Below are positions 21,573-34,055 of a stretch of DNA of 64,000 bases, one piece after another (position 1 is the stretch's first letter; each line of letters begins with the position of its first letter). Position numbers and translations under genes: made by a program. The notes beneath the pieces were generated by a model that was not told the origin of the DNA, did no database searches, and saw only the letters and a list, made by a program, of their open reading frames with translations. Origin of the DNA: Branchiostoma belcheri (taxonomy: Eukaryota; Chordata; Leptocardii; Amphioxiformes; Branchiostomatidae); the NCBI RefSeq assembly GCF_001625305.1, contig NW_017804598.1, positions 1,199,267 to 1,263,266 on the forward strand. Reading direction: 5' to 3'.

Positions 21573-24331
21573 ATCTACAGTACAGTTCCGACAACAACAA
21601 AGAAAACCTAACAGATCCCTGCATGTTTCACACAGAAAGGATACACGTATCTGAGTTTTTGTCTACACAGCAAATTTCAGTGAGGGGAGGCACTAGCTTT
21701 TTGATGACTAAAGCATTAGAGTCAAATCATACAGATGGGTCTATATGTATTCTATTGGTTTGAGGGTTAGACAGCAGGGAGAAGGTTAACTCTCACAACA
21801 ATATTGACGAACACAAAGAACTGCAACGTAGGAACAATATAGAGTTATTTTACGTTACGAAACCTGGATGCTAGTGATACATAAGAAGCCATTTGTGGAA
21901 TTAATTTTTTAGTTGAAAATGGCGATGAAAGCCTTTTGTCGTCCACCATATTTTAGTCCACTGGGAACATGATCTTGCATATTGATGATAATTTTCAGCG
22001 TAAATTTTCTCATATCTCTTTATCCGTGCGAAAAACCACTACTGGCACTAGCTATAGAGCGAGGGACGTACGAGCTAGAATGCCACAAGGTTTTTCAATA
22101 AAGTGTGTACATTGTATATGAGTACCGTAGTGTGTCGTGATATTCTAAAGGGCACACAATATATCCTGATCGTAAAGTTACAAATATGATCACCACTGTT
22201 CATTGCTTATGTGGTAAAACTTACTTTCTAGGGCAAATGTAATTTCTGATATAGAAAATATCAACAGTAGGGACTGTGGTAACGTTCGTGTATTTTGGCC
22301 CAATATTGAACAGCTAGAACGGTTTTACGGTGTTCAGAGGGTAACAGTTGGTTTTGACAGGTACTCTGTGTGTTTGTCTCTATGGCATTTGGCGGCGTCA
22401 TAATCCCCTTAGCGACCCTCCCATTCTACTGAGACAACATCCAACCCACCCACACCTCAACACACAGTCTCCTGTCCTTGGAGACGTAAAAAAGCAATGC
22501 CAAACTCCAACTTTACTCTATCAGTAATAGAATTTACAATTCCTGCGACGCGCTGCGTTTCTTGGCAAATTGCGTGTAGTTGCTTGCTCACACGCGTGAA
22601 TGCGGCGTAATGCTATTCCGGCGCGACCCTCTCAGAGACCTTTTTAGACGCCGAATTACAACGGGAAAATTGCAGCGCCGGATATCAAACGATAATGAAA
22701 AGTGCGCAATTTCCGACACCGTTCTCGTGAAAGCTACTTTGTGCTGACAATGAGTAAGGATGACGGTTCGAAAAACGTCACGGTACTAATAGAGTCTCTA
22801 TGACAACCTTGGCAAGGCGTTTTATAGATAGACGGCTATTGTTAGAAGAAAAAGTCGACCTATTCATGGCAGAAAAAATACTCAGTTGTAGTCAATTCCT
22901 GCCTCTCGAGTCAAATGGATAAAAGGATGTTAAAATGACGTTCGGTAACGTCACTGATGTACATTCTAAAATAGACCTTTGTTGTTGGATTGGCAGTATC
23001 TTAGGTATAGTATATCGAATGTTATTTTAAGGCACCAGGCAAGTTTGTACAAGCCAAATGGTGTATTGTAGTTAATTTGACAGGAAATGTACAGCGGCCA
23101 ACTGGTCACGCAACGAGTTTGTAACAAAGTACGTATTACACAAGTACGTATGTGTTATGTTTTTGTTATGGTTATTAAATAATGAATTAGATAAATCTGA
23201 CGCGAGCATTATTAAAACAGGAGTATTATCACTCCATCATGCTGAATCATATGTTATATTAACAAATGAGTAAGACTTCTTTATTCTAAAAAATGAATGA
23301 GTCATGATGATACGAAAAAGGATTGACCACTAAAGAAACAAAATGGCGCGCATGCAATTGATTACCCAAACAAATATGTCTGTCACATACGTCATAGGTC
23401 ACTATGGCAACGTGCCTCGTTATAACAAATGGTTTTCTGCATAATGAGTCTGCTGTGCGGCGTGTTGTCTCCCTGGTGCCGTCCGCACATCCAGGGCAGT
23501 ATTATTCTTCGCGGGTAAATTTGGACACGGGGGAAAAACGGAAGCCATCGCTTGAGAGCTATATATGGATACAACATTTGCTGAGCGAATGGACAGGCTT
23601 TGTTATGGATATGTCGACTCGTAGTTATTAATATCAATAAAAAGATCGCCACCTACGCCAACTGGAAACGATTATTAAATACTCCGTATTGCAACAATTC
23701 CTTTTTGTACATTTAGAGTAAAACGACTTTGGAAACAATGGTGAAGCTATTGCTACCACACAATTCTATGACTACCCAATCATATATGGAATACAATTCG
23801 GATAAGATACTTTGATATCTACTTTGTATATACAAATATCCATAAATCTTATGATGTTTTCAAAGATGGCAGGGAAATAATAATTTGTTACCGTACATAT
23901 ATAATTACATTTTGGACATCTTGCGTCTTGTAATGCTTAGAGACAATGTAATATGTTCTGTTATAACGCGTCTTTGTATAAGTAAACAAGCCTGGCAATT
24001 CGGCCACAACTAGGCTCTTGTTTTAGAGAAACAATCCATTCTACTGCTAGTTATAACGGAACACGGTCACGTTTCTCTGTTGTACCTGATCTCCAGGCGA
24101 ACTTATCTACATCTATATATATATCTATCTACGGCATCGTGACACGGAGTAGCGGGAGCACATGAGAGTAATCAGCCGACACGCCGGTAATTAAACCATA
24201 TTTCAGTTGCCACGGTGCCCGTCAGAAACATGACGAGGTTTCTAAATAACGTCTATGTTGTTGTCGGGGTTCGTGTGGAGTGGGGGGAGGGGGGCACAGT
24301 GTACATGTAGTTTTATAGTATTTGTTATTGC
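21573..24331. other. Non-genic stretch
   Basis: About 2.8 kb with no supported gene. 22540-22740 is CpG-rich and apparently unique. Confidence 0.5.
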
Positions 24332-24425
24332 AACATTTATTGACAAAACTTGACAGCACACTCAGGTTTTAGACTTATATTTATGCCGCCACCAACACAT
24401 AAGACAATGCATGATACATAGGACA
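24332..24425 (-). mobile_element. SINE 3' fragment, family 2
   Basis: Minus-strand reading gives GTGTTGGTGGCGGCATAAAT, then TAAGTCTAAAACCTGAGTGTG and a GTCAATAAATGTTGCAATAA tail. It matches 28850-28930 and the tail of the full SINE at 36689-36912. The tRNA-like head is absent. Confidence 0.75.
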
Positions 24426-26314
24426 AGCAAAGCACGAATTTATACAGTAATTAAAAAATGAACAAGTGGCCAAATATTTCCAAAGACTCATAGTTAAGAT
24501 ATTACAAAACCGTTTGGAATTGGACAATAATTGAATGTTATGAGCTGTTGATAGATAGGTAGAACCTCTTAAGTTTTATAGTATTTTTGTCAGACGATCC
24601 TGTGGTGTTAGTTGTGTTGGAGAACTCGTAAGATATGACAAAACTGAACATCTGGTGGACTTTCCACATTCAAATATTTTATCATAGTAGGCTGGGGTAT
24701 GTCAAAGCCATAGTTGCCTTCGCTGGTGCAAAACGCGTAGTAACTCTAAGCATATTTTGTTTATTCGAAAAGTGTATTTGTATGGCAAGATGGCAACTTG
24801 AATGTGATTGAAGTAAGCCCATTATTGAGGTACATTGTCTGACGAAATTCACAACCTCGCGACCGACCAATCAGAATCGCTTTTACAGCAGACACCAGGC
24901 GATGTGAGTATATATACGTAGGCTACATCAAGAGACGCCAGTAGATGGGCCGTTGTTTTTAAGATTACAAACTGGCATCATTAACTATTTTGCATGCTTT
25001 TGATGTCCAAGTAAATGTATAGACGTAGCAAATACCAAACATCCATTCTGCAGTAGATTAGATAGACGGTAACTTTCCATGCACGTCGAATCAAACAAGA
25101 CCATTATACGCGTACTTTCAAATTGAACAATGCGGCCATTTTGTGCTACCCGTGGAATCAATATTATATCAGTGCGTACTATGTTAGTACAAAGATGTCC
25201 CTTTCGACACAGTACTCTAGGTAACTCTCTATAACGAAGAACAGCGACAATTGCAAAGTCGGTGTGTCTTCTCAGGGAACTTCATAGCCACAAAAACACC
25301 TGTAAATCATAATAATACATTATAAGTTTATTGCAAATACATGCCCGTAGGCTAATTGCAAGTACAATGTAACATGCATGGAAATAGAATACAATGTAAA
25401 TAAGAAAGAGTTCCCACAATATACCAAGTATTATATTCTAAACTATAAGTAAGTAATATTATAAACTACACATTGAACTAGATAAAAACAGAGCTATACG
25501 TCATGTAAAATGGTCAACGTTTCACGAGTGGGCGTCTCACAAAGTAGTTCTTGGAACGGAAAAGGCCAATTTATCACCGCAATTTTCGGGGTCTGAACAC
25601 CGCACACTTATGCTCTCCGGACCGTATAATGTCTGAGCTGAGTGTCCAATAAAGTGGCTACAATGTTTGCCAGACTACGCCATTTGAGTCTACAATGTTT
25701 TTATTGAAATTCAATCCCCCGGTTTATGGCAACGTTGTATACGAGATGGGTATATACTAGTACTACTGCATTATGGCACTTACGTAATCACCGCATCGGT
25801 AAAACGTATTTATGTGGTGACATTGAGATAATCTACTGAATGTTTATGTATTAATAAAGCGGGAAGCCATAATAGAGAAATAAATGCAGTCTCATTCGGT
25901 TTGGTGATAAAATCACAGTTGCCCACCATGTCTGGCTTCCCACCAGATTTTAATGTCAAGGATCCTTTAAAACATCTTCTGCTTTATGGCTATAAACTTT
26001 TTGCTCCCCCAAGATTAATCGTAAAACTATGAGTCTAACGTTAACACAGGGTTTTATTATCATAAGTAAATGGTTTGCTCTTGGTTAATTAAAAAGGTTT
26101 ATATTTACTTGTAACACCAAGAGAGGGTGGGGGTTAGGACTAGCTCTTACAGTGGTATATAATTATACCCCATATTTTTTTTGTATATTTGTATTATTTA
26201 TGTATTGTGTATATTTATATATATTGCCCATGTATTATTAGATCTGTTTAATTCCTCTGTCTGATAAGTTTGACCAACTTGAGTGTTTCTTTATTTCTGT
26301 TTTAATGATAAATC
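24426..26314. other. Non-genic stretch
   Basis: No supported gene or recognised repeat. Confidence 0.5.
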
Positions 26315-26645
26315 AAGCAAACTGCTCGTCAGTTCCAAAACAAGCTGCTATATGTAGGGGGCCCAAACTAATGCCATCACTTCTTCCCTAGCTATCTACC
26401 ATTCAAAATTCATGACCCTAGCATGTCCAGTTTACTAGACATCAAAACCGGAAGTTCTGCTTCAGTACCAAGAAAAGCGCCAGGGGGCCAAAAATCTAAT
26501 CATTTCTAGGTCTCATCAAGACCTACCCAGTTTCATGACAATCCATGTAAAGCTTCTTGAGTTATCTTGAAAAAACACACAAACGTACACAGACACACCC
26601 TACAGAAAACATAACCATCTTGGCAAAGATAAAAACGGATGTAGT
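26315..26645 (+). mobile_element. Dispersed repeat family A, copy 2 (5' truncated)
   Basis: It starts inside the family at CAGTTCCAAAACAAGCTGC and continues through AGGGGGCCC and GACATCAAAACCGGAAGTT to the 3' end ACCATCTTGGCAAAGAT, which again folds as a small hairpin (ATCTT-GGCA-AAGAT). Confidence 0.8.
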
Positions 26646-27039
26646 ACTCCCCATGCTATACAGACATAATTTGGGCTGACACTAATAGTGGATACGCCTT
26701 GATTTGTTCCTTGCGTTAGCCTAGTACGAGACCGACTTAACCTTACTGCCACTTATATACCACATCTGCATGTTATCGACGATGTCAACCCGGGCCCCCG
26801 AGTCCAATTGCCAGCCCCGATATGAAAATAGATTTGAGAGCAACACTAAGAAAATGCGTCACCGGGAAACTTCAAAGTGCTCTCAGAAGCCCCTGGCCTT
26901 ATATTCTAACGTCAGCTTTTCGGTTTAGGTGATGACAGAATTATCCTGCTGAAACGAAGAAAACCTGTTATCTTACGTTACGTACACGTGTCTTTGAAAG
27001 CTCTAATGAGCCCTCTTGTGAGTCTGTGATACTCTTCAA
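26646..27039. other. Non-genic stretch
   Basis: Nothing recognised. Confidence 0.5.
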
Positions 27040-27135
27040 ACAGGCTTCGGCTTTTTTATTGGCGTGTTTTGAGTCGTTTTTATCGAGGTCTCTCTTTTTG
27101 TCCTGGTATCTTTATTTTTTTTTTACGCCAGTCTA
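27040..27135. mobile_element. Hairpin MITE family D, degenerate one-arm copy
   Basis: CAGGCTTCGGCTTTTTTATT, GGCGTGTTTTGAG, TTTTTATCGAGGTCTCTCTTTTT and CCTGGTATC-TTTTACGCCA parallel the left arm of copy 1 at 20222. The right arm is not found. Confidence 0.6.
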
Positions 27136-27695
27136 CTCTCTGGCGAATGGATACATCCTGGCCAATTTGATACTGTCTTTGCAGTCACCGATCGATCTGC
27201 TTGGAGATTACATCTGTGAGTTTCTTCAGAAGTAACCCCTCCCCTTTATCTAGATTTCTTGAAGCAGTTTGATGAAGGCGTCATTGTGATTAAAAACGAC
27301 TACTAATGTACATAATGGTTGTTTGAATCAAGGATATCTCATGGTTTTCTCTGATTCAACACTCTACTCTCATGGACAGTGTGATACCATTTCACTCGGC
27401 ATCTTAACTATGTCAATGTAGAATTATGGTGCAACATGCCTTCATTCGGCTGGTCATTGGCTCATGCATGTTCATTGTGGGCTTTATTCATCCTCATGCA
27501 AAGGTAAAAAGGTTATAAGTTTGCGGCCGGACGACCTTCCCCTTTGCGAATGTAAAATGGCAGAACTATGGTGTTGCAGATTGCAATCTTCAAAGGCGAC
27601 CGGTACCTTTCAAACCCAGCTGCGTAGTGGGCGTAGTTATTCAATGAGGCCGTGGGAAAATTCTTTGGAGACTAGCGCCTTTTGGACATCACACA
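27136..27695. other. Non-genic stretch before second gap
   Basis: No supported exon. The long plus frame ending at 27877 is extended by the dinucleotide repeat and the gap, not by coding sequence. Confidence 0.5.
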
Positions 27696-27715
27696 NNNNN
27701 NNNNNNNNNNNNNNN
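27696..27715. other. Assembly gap (20 N)
   Basis: 20 N immediately before a CA microsatellite, which probably caused the break. Confidence 0.99.
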
Positions 27716-27718
27716 ACT

Positions 27719-27722
27719 ACAC

Positions 27723-27806
<84 letters not shown>
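27719..27806. repeat. (CA)n microsatellite
   Basis: About 44 dinucleotide units with two GC interruptions, followed by a CT-rich run to about 27830. Confidence 0.97.
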
Positions 27807-27808
<2 letters not shown>

Positions 27809-27830
27809 CTCTCTCTCTCTTTCTCTCTCA

Positions 27831-28849
27831 CATTTACTCAATACCTCGCACATGCAAACACATACTCATATCAGTAGCCAACATGTGAAAAATGCTGGTG
27901 CTAGTACAGTAATCCAGCCGCCAAACCGTCCTAGAGAACGTGTTCAAAAACCCCGCCAATAAGAACTTTACCATCCCTGGTTAATTCCGACCTCAGAGGT
28001 CATCCAATTTGTCAGAGTTGTGCTCTGGGCGTTTTTTTCCTGCTGACTCAGTGCCGTTCTAGAGGTTCTTCCATCAGTCCGATCTGTGTGAGAGTCTGTT
28101 GGCTACCCGCCTTCTGTCTCATCATGGCGAATTACGCTCAATAGCCCTGACACGTCAGACAAATGCAAACCTCGATACCATCTCTGTAACAAGATAAGGG
28201 GCCCGATTCATCCGATAAGTGCAAGTTACTGCCGGGGGTGCTTGTCAGAAACGCGCTAATACTACTGCCGGCATTGCAACATCAGCTTTTCCTCCTGATT
28301 TATATAGCAGTGTGGTGGACCTAGGGAAAGGGTCAGGAGTATAAAGGCACGTTGTTTTGTTGAAGTGTCGCACAGTCGGTACAACCAGTCGACCTGTGTC
28401 AACCACGGTGTTATGCAGATCAAATACTGTACGTAGTTGCAATGTGTGTCTGTCCTGATATGTAGGGTAATGTGTATTTATTCTGTACCTGTATACATTC
28501 ATAAAAGCAATTTAATCTCCTGCGAAAGCAAACAGTTGGTCTTATTTGATATTTTGCACCATTATCAATTGCGACAGGAACATGAAACTAACCGCTATGA
28601 TAATGTGACAGAGGATATTCTGATGCATTTATTCTACTTTTCCATCAACAGCTCATAACATTCAATTATTGCCCCACGTACAAACATTTTTGTCCGATTT
28701 TGTACGGTTTTGTAATATCAAATTTTGTCATATATTAGCATGTCAGTCCTATCAGTCTTTTGGAATACTTGGCACTTGTTCATTATTCAATTACGATGTA
28801 AATTCGTGCTTTGCTTGTCCTATATGTGTTACGTATTGTCTTAGGTTCT
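27831..28849. other. Non-genic stretch
   Basis: No supported gene. Confidence 0.5.
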
Positions 28850-28930
28850 TAGATGTCGGTGGTGGCAAGATATAAGTCTAAACCTTGAGTGTGCCGTCAC
28901 CATTTTTTGTCAATAAATGTTGCAATAAGA
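28850..28930 (+). mobile_element. SINE 3' fragment, family 2
   Basis: Plus-strand copy of the 24332-24425 fragment: GGTGGTGGCAAGATATAAGT, CTTGAGTGTGCCGTCACCA and the GTCAATAAATGTTGCAATAA tail. Confidence 0.75.
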
Positions 28931-29127
28931 AAACAACTACCCGCTGTACTGTTACGTATTTTGTATGGCTCGCGGCGGTGCAAATGAGGGAGTGACGCAC
29001 GTTTTCTGCTACATCATTTTGTGGTGTTTAATGGGTGATAAAACACCACTTCTGCAAGGCAGATCTGACCTACATACCTCCATGCACAATTAACTGACCT
29101 ACATCTAAAACCAATCAGCACGTGAGC

Positions 29128-29855
29128 GTGATCGGTTGGTTACCCAAACGACTTCGCATCTCCGTTTCAACAGATGACCGTTAGAGCTTTGAACGATAAG
29201 CATGTTAACCCCAAGAAATAGAGCATTAGGATTAGGAATTTGTGGTTGAATGTGGTTAAATGTTATTATAGGAGCGTAATGCTAACTACATATGCTTAAT
29301 ATTTTTGGGAAATAGCAGATATTATGTCGTGATCGCTTAACCAAACGACTTCGCATTTCAATTTCAACAGTTGACCGTTATGACCGGAACGTAATGCTAA
29401 CTACGTATGCTTATATTTTTGGGAAAATATTATGTCGTGATCGGTTGGTTACCCAATCGACTTCGCATCTCCGTTTCAACAGTTGACCGTTAGAGCTTTG
29501 AACGATAAGCATGTTAACTCCAAGAAATAGAGCATTAGGATTAGGAATTTGTGTTTGAATGTGGTTAAATGTAAGGAGCGTAATACTAACTACGAATATA
29601 GGCTTAATATATTTGGGAAATAGCAGATATTATGTCTATAGTTTAGGACTGGACTTACTGAACGATAATACAGGAATACAGGATAATACAAGAAACATTT
29701 GTTTTTTTCTTATTCCAAGAAATAGAGCATTAGGATTAGGACATTTGCTTCTGAATGCGGTTAAATGTAAGGAGCGTAATGCTAACTACGTATGCTTAAT
29801 ATCCTTTGGAAATAACAGATATTATGTCTATAGTTTAGGATTGGATTACGGTATT
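29128..29855. repeat. Imperfect tandem array, units about 110-310 bases
   Basis: CGGTTGGTTACCCAA-CGACTTCGCATCTCCGTTTC starts units near 29131 and 29440. CCAAGAAATAGAGCATTAGG recurs near 29212, 29521 and 29716. GGAGCGTAATGCTAACTAC-TATGCTTAATAT recurs four times. Unit lengths differ by internal deletions. Confidence 0.9.
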
Positions 29856-30229
29856 GTAGGTAATATCTTTTTGGAGATGAATACTGCTCTGAATAGTTCT
29901 GTATTATATATAGTCAAATATACTAAACTGTATTTCTTTTAATGTATTGAATATAAGCATAGTTTGTGGGTTTGTAAGGTAATAGAAAGGAAAGCAAGTC
30001 AAGAAGACTGATGCACATTGGAAGAGTAAGGTAAACTACACCTTTGCTCTGAGTACCCTATTTCTCCCCCTTTTGTTACCCGAAACCATTATCGTGATGT
30101 TTTGTGTATCACCAGACACGAACAGGAAACACTATCCATCATCTCCTGATCCCCACCTCTTTAGCATCCCGTGTGATCCCGCTGCTGTGTCACGCAGGCT
30201 ACGCGCGTTGCCAGGCGACGGCGCCCGCA

Positions 30230-30806
30230 GGGCTATTAGCCGAGCCAAGGGCCACGGGCATCCGGGATTCTCAGTTTGAAGTAGCCGTGGCATAATTATC
30301 GGTATTAAAATGTACTACACTCTCAAATAGTAGGGGGATCACTCGAACGGCAAGTGCCCACATGGGTGACTTTTTAAAGCCTCTACTGATGCCGTTTTTT
30401 GTTGTTAGTCGCGACATCCGTTCTAGAGAAGTGTATGGACATCATCTGAAGTGCCAATGTCACTTCTTGTTGTCGTTTGTAACACAGATGCCTTGTTCTT
30501 GGCTGCCACAGGGCTATTAGCCGAGCCAAGGGCCACGGGCAGCCGCCTTACTCCGGGATTCTAGTCAGTTTGAAGTACCCGTGGCATAATTATCGGTATT
30601 AAAATGTACTATACTCTCAAATAGTAGGGGATCACTCGAACGGCAAATGCCCACATGGGGTGTGTGTTTAGAGCCTCTATTGACGTCGGAAAGCGTTTTT
30701 GTTACATGTTAGTCGCGATCTCTGTACTATAGAAGTGGATAGACATCATCTGAAGTGCCAATGTCACTTCTTGTTGTCGTTTGGTACAAAGATGTCTTGT
30801 TTTTGA
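30230..30806. repeat. Two-copy tandem duplication, period 281
   Basis: GGGCTATTAGCCGAGCCAAGG at 30230 recurs at 30511. The copies stay alignable through CACTCGAACGGCAA and GACATCATCTGAAGTGCCAA to about 30806, with small insertions. Confidence 0.92.
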
Positions 30807-33000
30807 CTCCGCTTAGCGCTTCAGTTTGAAATGATTTTAATACATTATAATACGTCAGTTTGATACACGTTTGCGGTATCATAGAAGATAAATTATTTAT
30901 ATTCCTCTGTTACCATTCAGTTTACTTACTGTTATAACGTCAGTCTTCTTGTCATATTTTTGTTTAATTGCTTGTAGCCCCCTTGAAAATCACCGAGGTG
31001 GTGATACGAATGAACGAATGACTGGTTTATTTCAACAATAAAATCAATGATAAAATCGCACGGTAGATGACATGCCATTGTAGCTACAAAATCAAACGCT
31101 GTCTCCTTGTTTAATTAAGAATGAATGAAATTAAATGGACAACAGGGGGGGGGAGCGGACTTCATTTGTCACAAAATGGAACAGCAAATGCTTCTCCAGC
31201 TGTGTAGTTACCAGTCTAAAATTCTAGAAATGATCTGATAGTGGTAAATAAAGCAATCTTTAAACCGTTCTTGTAGGATTGTACGAACACCATCCTGCAG
31301 TATAGCTTAATCGATTATGGACGTTAAACATTTGGGAAGTATGCCGATATCTATGGCTATAACGAGGTATCCACATTCACATAAACATAGCAAAGAAAAG
31401 ATATCACAAATGCCTACTACACTGATGTCTCAGGCTTTACACTAGGGACAGCATAAAAGCATTTTCAATGGACAACAAAATTTAGTACTAGTTTTACGCC
31501 CTGTACCTTGTCCTGGAAGGGAAAAGCACTTAAAACAAACGCTTGACTGTCCCCGTGTCTGGTCCTATCTGCCCATAAACCCGTGTTTACGATGATGGGA
31601 GCTGTACCCTGTACTATAATCACTGCTGCACTTAATGCACGGGGAGGGGGGGATTTATAGCTGATGTACAAAGTAAGTCATTGTGAGGAAGAGGAAAGCT
31701 TGCTTAGCCAAACGTACGGGCTGGAACCATTAGCCTGTGGATGGACAGAAATCCCCAGTATTTCAGCATTTATGCGAGAAATTTTTCACAAAGTTCATTT
31801 ATCCATTTCAACGTTACTACACATGTAAACAGCCAAGTGAAACAGGAGATTCCTTGTTTGACCAAAATAAGACGAAATAACAAGAGAGCATAAGAATTAA
31901 TAAGAAAGAAATAATAATCAATACCAACAGAATAACAATACTTTAATTGCAAATTAAATACATTATAATAATTATAGCAAAAGTTAACAATTAGATAGAA
32001 TAAAGACAATCTTTGTAATAAATCATTGAGATGATAATAGAATGTGGTATCTAAATGAAGACAAACGTTGAATGAATATAAACAGAGATATTACTGAGTG
32101 CTGAAGTAATCGATGGGTAGGATAGAAATCAGACTTATGTCGTCTTATTTTGGTCAGGGAGCAAACAAGGAATCCCCTGTGTGAAAGAAACAGTCACTAC
32201 CATAGAATCCATTACCTGTTCTCTACCCAACTATCAGTGCACAATGGATGGAGGGACAGAATAACAATCACCGGGTTTTCAGCACCAAGGAGAGAACAAT
32301 ACAGCCCTATCGACGACTTCGCTACGCAGTAAACAACTCCTAGATAAAAGGATAGAGATCAAATGTCTCAAACCACTACAAAGCAAACAGTAATGTGTTT
32401 GTAGTGTGCGAGGCCAAAAGATACGATTTATTAAATCTACATTACTTAGAATTCGAAGTCACGCCTCAAAATACCTTTTTTGTGTGTCCTGATACAACAA
32501 CTTTGCAAAATTCATTGGAAACGTCTACATTACGGTCTGATACACACCTTTTCTATCCGTGTAACGCAGTTCTATCGCAGTATTTCGGGATGACGATATT
32601 TCTCCGTTAAATTAATGAGGAAGTGAGTAGCGTAACCGTTTTAGCCAGACCGTAATAGGATGGATGTTACACGCGCGCGGCTCTGTTAGGTGTGCTCAGT
32701 CTCTGACCCGGGGGCTATCGGTCTGCGTCCAACACTGTTTACACACTGCTGCATGGTTGAAATGTGGTGTTTCTAAAGGACTATGTTTAAGCTGTAGAGA
32801 GTTGGGATTCACTGAAACCATGGACAGGCCAATCTGAAAAAAAGTGTTAAAAGATACAATCTACAACGCTGACGTTAAACGTTACATTTTTTAAGTATAG
32901 TTGTGTTATTATGCTCTGTCATTTTAAAAAAATAATTTGAACTCATTTTTAAAAATATATTTCAAGTGTCTGTATCAGATACCAAAACATTGGCAACTAG
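30807..33000. other. Non-genic stretch
   Basis: About 2.2 kb without a supported gene. The right end (32873-32999) is similar to 33909-34055. Confidence 0.5.
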
Positions 33001-34055
33001 AGTTCCACGATCTCATACCTTCGCCAAATGATGTTAGCCTTCATGACTAAGAAATTATAGATGAATCCCCCTGATTGTGCAAATAGGATCCTATATTGCA
33101 TCAATTATATCTGTTGATCATATTCTACACCAGAAGACAGTCTTATCTTATCAAAGAATGCCATTATAGCATGTCCTCATAAATTATGCAAATGAGGTCC
33201 TTATTTGAATAAGTTATGTTTAATTATGTTCACCTTCACATAACTTTCAAATATCCCAAGTATGAAATTCCAGACATTATCACTATGTAATTATAAGATT
33301 TTCTCGTTAATTATGCAAATTAAGTCTTCATTTGCATAATCGATATCTGCCTGAATTTCTGCCGTTCTGAATTACATATGGCACAAGCTTGAATAGTCCT
33401 ATCATGGAATGCAGCTGATTTATAGAATTTCCTCATTAATTATGCAAATTACATTAATATTTGCATAATTGTAATATCATTATGTCAAGCATCACTTCAG
33501 CTACCTACATGCCACAACTCACGACGATCCATCAATCGGTTCTTGAGTTATCCGCCTTTAAACATTTTTCAACTAATGCCCCTGCAGTTCCAGAGCAAGC
33601 CACTAGGGGGCCTAAACTCACGTCACTAGTTCCCCAGCACAAGAGCTACCTTCCAACCAAATTTCGTCACCCTAGCATGTCTAGATCACGAGATATCAAA
33701 ACCGGAAGTTTAGCTGCAGTACCATAACAAGCCGCTAGGGGGCCCAAAATCTAATCAGTTCCACGTCTCATGAAGTCCTACCCACCTACCAAGTATCAAG
33801 ACAATCCATCTTAGCCTTCTTGAGTTATCGTGCTCACACACACACACACACACACACAGACACACGAACGCCAACGAAAACATAACCTTCTTGGCGAAGG
33901 TAATGATAACGTTAAACGTTACATTTTATTCAAAGTTTAATTGTTTTAATTGTGTGTTTTATCATGTTTGTCATTTCAAAAAATCATTTTAACTTGTTCT
34001 AACAAACAAAATATATTTCAGATGCATTTATCAAATATCAAAACATCAGCCGACT
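32873..34055. repeat. Direct repeats of about 130-145 bases flanking family A copy 3
   Basis: Left 32873-32999 and right 33909-34055 both begin ACGTTAAACGTTACATTTT and both end with AATATATTTCA followed by TATCA-ATA-CAAAACAT. They are clearly diverged, roughly three quarters identical by eye. The family A element sits exactly between them. Confidence 0.75.
33001..33905 (+). mobile_element. Dispersed repeat family A, copy 3
   Basis: Left-end TACCTTCGCCAA (33016-33027) is the exact reverse complement of right-end TTGGCGAAGGTA. The right end also makes a local hairpin ACCTTC-TTGGC-GAAGGT. Internally the paired TATGCAAAT/ATTTGCATA motifs, TGCAGTTCCAGAGCAAGCC, AGATATCAAAACCGGAAGTT and a CA run follow the order of copy 1. 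Confidence 0.85.

Noticed and set aside
27464..27877. 137-codon frame near the second gap
   Set aside because: Its length comes from the N gap and a poly-histidine/threonine translation of the CA microsatellite.
29128..29855. CRISPR-like array
   Set aside because: Units are long, irregular and without spacers, in a eukaryotic genome; it is an ordinary tandem repeat.
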